Source of the DNA: Fibrobacter sp.
GTDB taxonomy: Bacteria; Fibrobacterota; Fibrobacteria; Fibrobacterales; Fibrobacteraceae
NCBI GenBank assembly: GCA_012841225.1
Contig: DUVD01000211.1
Coordinates: 1-10,992 of the forward strand
Reading direction: 5' to 3'
DNA length: 10,992 nucleotides
Part shown: positions 7,196 to 10,992 of the stretch, piece after piece
Numbering within the stretch: the first letter of the stretch is position 1
Layout of the letters: each line of letters starts with the position of its first letter
The notes under the pieces: generated by a model
Databases searched by the model: none
The model's input: the letters and a program-made list of their open reading frames with translations, nothing else
Told to the model about the DNA's origin: nothing
Program-made: the position numbers and the translations under genes

Positions 7196-10100
7196 CTAAT
7201 TTGTTTTAGCCATCGCTAGATTCCCCGATGGCGACTTATACGGGATCCATGTGAATTTAGTGTTCTGATGGACGACAATGCTCTTTGCATAAACTGACCC
7301 GTAGTAATACTTCCCCGATTGGCCGAGAACTACCTTTGCGTTCGGAGCTACAATCATTGCTGCAAAATTCGTTTCTATGTAAGAAGAATTGCTGCCTACA
7401 TAATAAATTTTTAGCCTCTGGGCAATGTCTGCAAAGTTGTTAGATGTAAATCTACCTTTCCATTGAAACTCCTTACCGATGTAGAGTTCAACATTGCCGG
7501 TTTCCGGCATTTCAATCATAGCATCATTGTTTATTTTTAGCGAACTCAACGTAAAACTTCCAGATTCAAGTTTAAGGCGTCCGTTGGAATTGACCGTGAG
7601 ATTAAGCCCTTCTGGTGCAACAATAAAACTTTTAATTGATTTCGTTTCGTTGGCATTAACATTGGCGCTTCTTTTTTCGGTGAAATCTGTGTTCAACGGC
7701 TTACTATTCAACAAGTTTGCATAGTATTCTTTTAATTGTACTCTAGTGTTTGAATGCTCTTTGACATTACCTAATACAATTGCTGTAGAACTCTGCTTGA
7801 CCAATACAGCTTGGGTTTCCACAAAGCCGGTAACAAGAGCGTTATTACGCATAAGTACTGATTTGGCGGAATAAATGCTTCCTAGCTTTGCACTAACACC
7901 CATACGAACGCCGTATTCTTCGGTAGAAGCACCATTAAAAGAAACTACAGGGCAATATTTTCCGTTTTGATCCGTGCAAAATGCTCTATCATTTATATAA
8001 ATGGCATCTGAGGCGAGCCAAGCGACATTGTAATTTTCACAAAGTGGAATTTGATCTACTGGAAAGCGTAATGGATCAAATCTAGCACAAGCTGATATGT
8101 TGTCTTTAATATAGCCAGCTTCCTGTAAATCGCAAAACCCGTCACCGTCGGAATCGATGTCTAACTGCGCGTCCATACCATCGCCATCTATGTCGGCAAG
8201 GTTATCAACGTTGTAAAGATCTTGACAAGCAGCGTAATCAAAAATCTCTTGCTTGTCCTCAATGCCATCACCATCAGTATCAACAGAAATAGAAGAAGTT
8301 CCAAACCGTTCTTCTTCATCGAAGTCAATCATACCGTCTCCATCAGAATCAGTAAAGAGACGAGTGTCTGTTGCACGAGCGGAGACGAATGTAGGAGGAG
8401 TAAAGTACGAAAAGAATATGTCATCGGTATCGAAACTTTTGCCAGATATGGCATTCACAAGGTGAACAAAACCTTCATTTATTAATTCTAAGAGAACATC
8501 TAAACCCAAGTATCCGAAATTACAATAATAACGCCATTCAGAGCTACCTATATTATCTGTGTTTAATAAATGGACATGCATGTTACCATTAGATTGAATT
8601 TTATACCCATCAATGAGCATCGAATGAGCTTGAATTTCTTTACTGCCATTCAATTGAGAAACCCCGATGGGCTTGCCCTGTTCAAGATTTTGTATGATTG
8701 TTGCCACATGCGGAGAAAATATGCTCCACCCATTAAAAGAGGGAAGGGTTGATCCAGCTTTGTACGCCTGTGCTGCAATTGTGAATAATGCTTGATCCAA
8801 TATGTCCATGCCAAGAGCATAATTGACAGCTTGCATTGTCTCTAAAGGGCCGCCACCTTCGTAATTAGAAAAATTTTGTCTTACATGATACATAATCTGA
8901 TCTTGAGGAATGCTTCCACCATAGTGATGGTTCAAGGCCTGAGCCATAGTAAGCCAGCAACGATTACTTGCAGTAGATATTTTTCCAGATTTTTTAGGTT
9001 TGAAAACAACTTTGTCCCAAGTGATCTCGTTAACATGGTACTCTGTGTTCCATTCCGTTTGTAAAACTTTCGTGTCTTTACTGGCGCAAAAGTGGTTCTT
9101 GTCCTTGCAGGCATTCCAGTCATAGGTGTCAAATTCATAAGCCTGATCGCGATAAGACAAATCCAAATACGTTAATTTTTTATTTATTGAAAGCTTTTTT
9201 GTATGTAACGTTATGTTAGGAGCAAGAATTGTTATAATGCCAATCGGATTGAGGCTATATTTTATGCTTGTTTTTATTGATTTCCAAAGAGGTTCATCGT
9301 ATGCATAGGAATAAATTATAGGGGTAAAAATTTGAGTGGCTTTTTTCACTGTTCTCTTAGCATAGCTGCCTAAACGCTTATACCAAGCTTTGCGAAGAAT
9401 CATAGGTGTGTTTGGGTTTATCTGCTCAAAATCGTATTCTTCACCTTCATTCACTTCGATAAGGGGATCTGCATACCATACGTAATTACCAGCTTCTTGA
9501 AAAATGGGTATTCTAATGCTAGTGCCTTCAATAGTGATGCTGACAATGGTATCGCCTCCAATTGAATCCTTCATCACTAACAAATTATACCACTCGATAC
9601 CATCAAGAGAAGTCCATTCGAATGTTAAAGAATCCATATCTTCGGCTGGTTCATATGCTGCGCCAAAGGCTGGGTACAAAATACCAGGAATCTGAGGTTC
9701 ACCTGGGTCTTCCCAAGGTCTGTAAAACTTCCAGTTGGCAATAAAGCGAGCATCAACAAATTTACCAAGGGAGTCTGTATTTAAAATGAGGCGCTCCTTA
9801 GCGCGCAAACCCTGATTAAAACCCATATCAAAGTTGGCTTGAACAAAGGCTTCGTTGGATTCCCATAGACTGTTGTTGACGGCGTTCTCTGAGGCCTTTG
9901 GTATCCAACCATAAGCGAAGTAGGTAAGCTTATGACCATTACATTCGACCCAAAATTCACCCCGATTAGTGTCTTGCACAGGCACGTAGCCTCGCCAAAT
10001 TTTTTGACCCAAGGAATCGGCAGTGGATTCATTCAAATTAATTGAAGCAAGATCTCCTTCGAGACTTTTAATAGAAAGATTTAAAATATCGGAATTCAAT

Positions 10101-10663
10101 TGCTGCAGAACCTGCAGCGCGATAGTGTCGCTTTGAACTTCGACGAATTGGACTACAGGACAATTTTTGTACTTAGTTTTGCCCAACATCACGGATTCAC
10201 CACTAGCAATCACGTCTATATTATTTGCAACACTGAATTGATTGCTGTTGGGTTGAGAAGGGTCATTGGATTTACTCCAAGTACTCCAATCGGTGTTGTG
10301 CATGCCAATGGAAAAGCCTGATTCTCCACCGAGAATTTCACCTGGAAACAAAGAGAGTCCTGGAAAATAAATAACTAACGTAGCGGATGTTTTGCTATTG
10401 AATACCCAGTTTACCATGCCTGCCGGCATATAATAAATTTCCGGCTTGGCTATTTTGCCTGTATCTTGAACTACATGGTAATGCAATTCGAAGTCTTTAA
10501 TTGTGTCTTGAGAGTTATTTTCAACTTTAAAACGTAAAACAGTCAAGTTATTTGAAGAAAACTGCTCGTCAAGCGTATAAACCGCAACATTAGCGCTAAA
10601 AACAACACTAAATGAAGATAACAGTAAAGCGATAATCAAAAAAACGTATTTACTTCCCCGCAT
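7196..10663 (-). CDS. Giant secreted multidomain protein: CBM3-like, Fn3-like, papain/C39-like protease, TSP3 calcium repeats
   Basis: 1155 residues with a signal peptide to A24. Residues 26-163 resemble a CBM3 cellulose-binding module (FKVENNSQDTIKDFELHYHVV, LFPGEILGG, NTDWSTWSKSND, then GESVMLGKTK). Residues 341-400 look Fn3-like (TFEWTSLDGIEWYNL, GNYVWYADP). Residues 565-710 fit a papain-fold C39-type cysteine protease: NRCWLTMAQAL (C569), GGGPLETMQAVNYALG, LEQGKPIGVSQ, AHSMLIDGY (H680) and LLNTD (N701 or D703), in the right order for Cys-His-Asn/Asp. Four DxDGDG calcium loops follow at 772-848 (TSP3-like). Residues 905-1142 are beta-rich, with AAMIVAPNAKVVLG and YYGSVYAKSIVVHQN as in DUF7305-type surface domains. 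AAGGA 8 nt before the ATG supports the start. It is probably surface-exposed or secreted. Substrate and proteolytic activity are inferred. Confidence 0.75.
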   Translation of the reverse strand: MRGSKYVFLIIALLLSSFSVVFSANVAVYTLDEQFSSNNLTVLRFKVENNSQDTIKDFELHYHVVQDTGKIAKPEIYYMPAGMVNWVFNSKTSATLVIYFPGLSLFPGEILGGESGFSIGMHNTDWSTWSKSNDPSQPNSNQFSVANNIDVIASGESVMLGKTKYKNCPVVQFVEVQSDTIALQVLQQLNSDILNLSIKSLEGDLASINLNESTADSLGQKIWRGYVPVQDTNRGEFWVECNGHKLTYFAYGWIPKASENAVNNSLWESNEAFVQANFDMGFNQGLRAKERLILNTDSLGKFVDARFIANWKFYRPWEDPGEPQIPGILYPAFGAAYEPAEDMDSLTFEWTSLDGIEWYNLLVMKDSIGGDTIVSITIEGTSIRIPIFQEAGNYVWYADPLIEVNEGEEYDFEQINPNTPMILRKAWYKRLGSYAKRTVKKATQIFTPIIYSYAYDEPLWKSIKTSIKYSLNPIGIITILAPNITLHTKKLSINKKLTYLDLSYRDQAYEFDTYDWNACKDKNHFCASKDTKVLQTEWNTEYHVNEITWDKVVFKPKKSGKISTASNRCWLTMAQALNHHYGGSIPQDQIMYHVRQNFSNYEGGGPLETMQAVNYALGMDILDQALFTIAAQAYKAGSTLPSFNGWSIFSPHVATIIQNLEQGKPIGVSQLNGSKEIQAHSMLIDGYKIQSNGNMHVHLLNTDNIGSSEWRYYCNFGYLGLDVLLELINEGFVHLVNAISGKSFDTDDIFFSYFTPPTFVSARATDTRLFTDSDGDGMIDFDEEERFGTSSISVDTDGDGIEDKQEIFDYAACQDLYNVDNLADIDGDGMDAQLDIDSDGDGFCDLQEAGYIKDNISACARFDPLRFPVDQIPLCENYNVAWLASDAIYINDRAFCTDQNGKYCPVVSFNGASTEEYGVRMGVSAKLGSIYSAKSVLMRNNALVTGFVETQAVLVKQSSTAIVLGNVKEHSNTRVQLKEYYANLLNSKPLNTDFTEKRSANVNANETKSIKSFIVAPEGLNLTVNSNGRLKLESGSFTLSSLKINNDAMIEMPETGNVELYIGKEFQWKGRFTSNNFADIAQRLKIYYVGSNSSYIETNFAAMIVAPNAKVVLGQSGKYYYGSVYAKSIVVHQNTKFTWIPYKSPSGNLAMAKTN

Positions 10664-10825
10664 AATCTAATTCCTTGTTTAGATAAAAAATATTAAAAAA
10701 TTTGACTCACTGCACAATTTTATTCGTAAAACCAAATTTACTTATCAAAATAATCTTTTAACTCAAAGATAAAATGGTAGAAGGACTCATCAATTATGTA
10801 AATTAAACCGCTCTAGACTAAAACA
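10664..10825 (-). promoter_or_regulatory. AT-rich leader of the large secreted protein gene
   Basis: This gap holds the Shine-Dalgarno (AAGGAA, 10671-10676) and, further up on the minus strand, TTGATA (10748-10743) followed after 18 nt by AATAAA (10724-10719), a weak -35/-10 candidate. No ORF or strong hairpin is seen. The operon promoter should lie here or in the repeat just upstream, but its exact position cannot be fixed by eye. Confidence 0.3.
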
Positions 10826-10857
10826 CCCCCTAATTTAAGGTCATTATGTCCGCTTGA
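10826..10857 (+). repeat. Dispersed intergenic repeat, copy 3
   Basis: 32 bp carrying the exact core GGTCATTATGTCCGCTTGA. It matches the first 32 bases of copy 2 at 30 positions. The extended part (GAGCTAAC) of copies 1 and 2 is absent. It lies 162 bp upstream of the large gene's start. Confidence 0.8.
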
Positions 10858-10966
10858 ATTACGGCAACTACCTATGACTAAGCACATCATGGGGGGCGCG
10901 AGAAAGCGTTCCACATTTACATTTAATTTTGCAAAAGTAAGGATTTATTTATTAGTTTATATCTAA
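10858..10966. other. Non-coding stretch between copy 3 and an inverted partner
   Basis: No ORF of any useful length is open on either strand; stops are frequent in all frames. A G-run (GGGGGGCGCG near 10890) and a long AT-rich half are the only visible features. If the flanking repeats are terminal inverted repeats, this would be the body of a roughly 160-bp non-coding element. Confidence 0.4.
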
Positions 10967-10987
10967 CGGACATATTGCCTGAAACCA
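10967..10987 (-). repeat. Inverted copy of the dispersed repeat at window edge
   Basis: On the minus strand it reads TGGTTTCAGG-CAATATGTCCG, matching copy 2's TAGTTTCAGG and CATTATGTCCG at 19 of 22 aligned positions with one gap. Orientation is opposite to copy 3. The window ends 5 bp later, so its outer limit is unknown. Confidence 0.6.
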
Positions 10988-10992
10988 ACCGC

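Noticed and set aside
8222..8485. + strand ORFs opposite the Asp-rich repeats
   Set aside because: They are antisense shadows created by the repetitive GAT/GAC codons of the calcium-loop region.
3996..10857. CRISPR array
   Set aside because: The repeat copies are 1.6-5.2 kb apart with genes between them, with no regular spacers and no cas genes.
10885..10900. CACATCATGGGGGG as another inverted repeat copy
   Set aside because: Only about 7 of 9 core bases agree with GACATAATG and the flanks do not match; chance is sufficient.
3996..10992. IS21-type insertion sequence ends
   Set aside because: Repeated ends in both orientations recall such elements, but no transposase or helper ATPase gene or fragment is present, so the name is not supported.

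Overview
The window looks like accessory chromosomal DNA from a Fibrobacter-like bacterium (Fibrobacterota, probably gut- or rumen-associated). This is inferred from protein families only: a DUF6055+DUF4859 secreted protein, a GH18 chitinase, a giant secreted protein starting with a CBM3-like cellulose-binding module, and a lipoprotein/FGE-like set typical of that phylum. No rRNA or other taxonomic marker is present.

Layout. The left end (3-1400, + strand) holds the 3' part of a large secreted DUF6055/DUF4859 protein. It ends in a hairpin terminator (1419-1453) shared with a convergent gene. From there everything is on the minus strand and reads right to left. The first minus-strand block is a DUF1456/YehS-like protein (3932-3471), a GH18 chitinase (3414-2263) and a NYN-domain RNase with a probable LOTUS/OST-HTH tail (2226-1444). 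The second block starts at 10663 with a 1155-residue secreted protein: CBM3-like module, Fn3-like domain, papain/C39-like cysteine protease domain, TSP3-type Asp-rich calcium repeats and a beta-rich surface domain. Two lipoprotein genes follow (7169-6498 and 6468-5698), then a secreted FGE-sulfatase-fold protein (5540-4125). The first three of these are 26-29 bp apart and look like one operon for a cell-surface system. The pairing of the lipoproteins with the protease is an inference from gene order alone.

The most unusual structure is in the gaps. A dispersed 32-47 bp repeat (core GGTCATTATGTCCGCTTGA) occurs three times in the same orientation (3996-4042, 5590-5636, 10826-10857), with two shorter inverted partners (4052-4074 and 10967-10987). 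Next to the second copy is a decayed piece of another FGE-like gene (5648-5701), nearly identical to the end of the intact gene at 4125. It is joined directly to the stop codon of an unrelated lipoprotein gene. The two lipoprotein genes also share an identical 22-bp leader. Together these suggest that the minus-strand block was assembled by duplication and recombination at repeats. No transposase, integrase, tRNA, rRNA or CRISPR array is visible.
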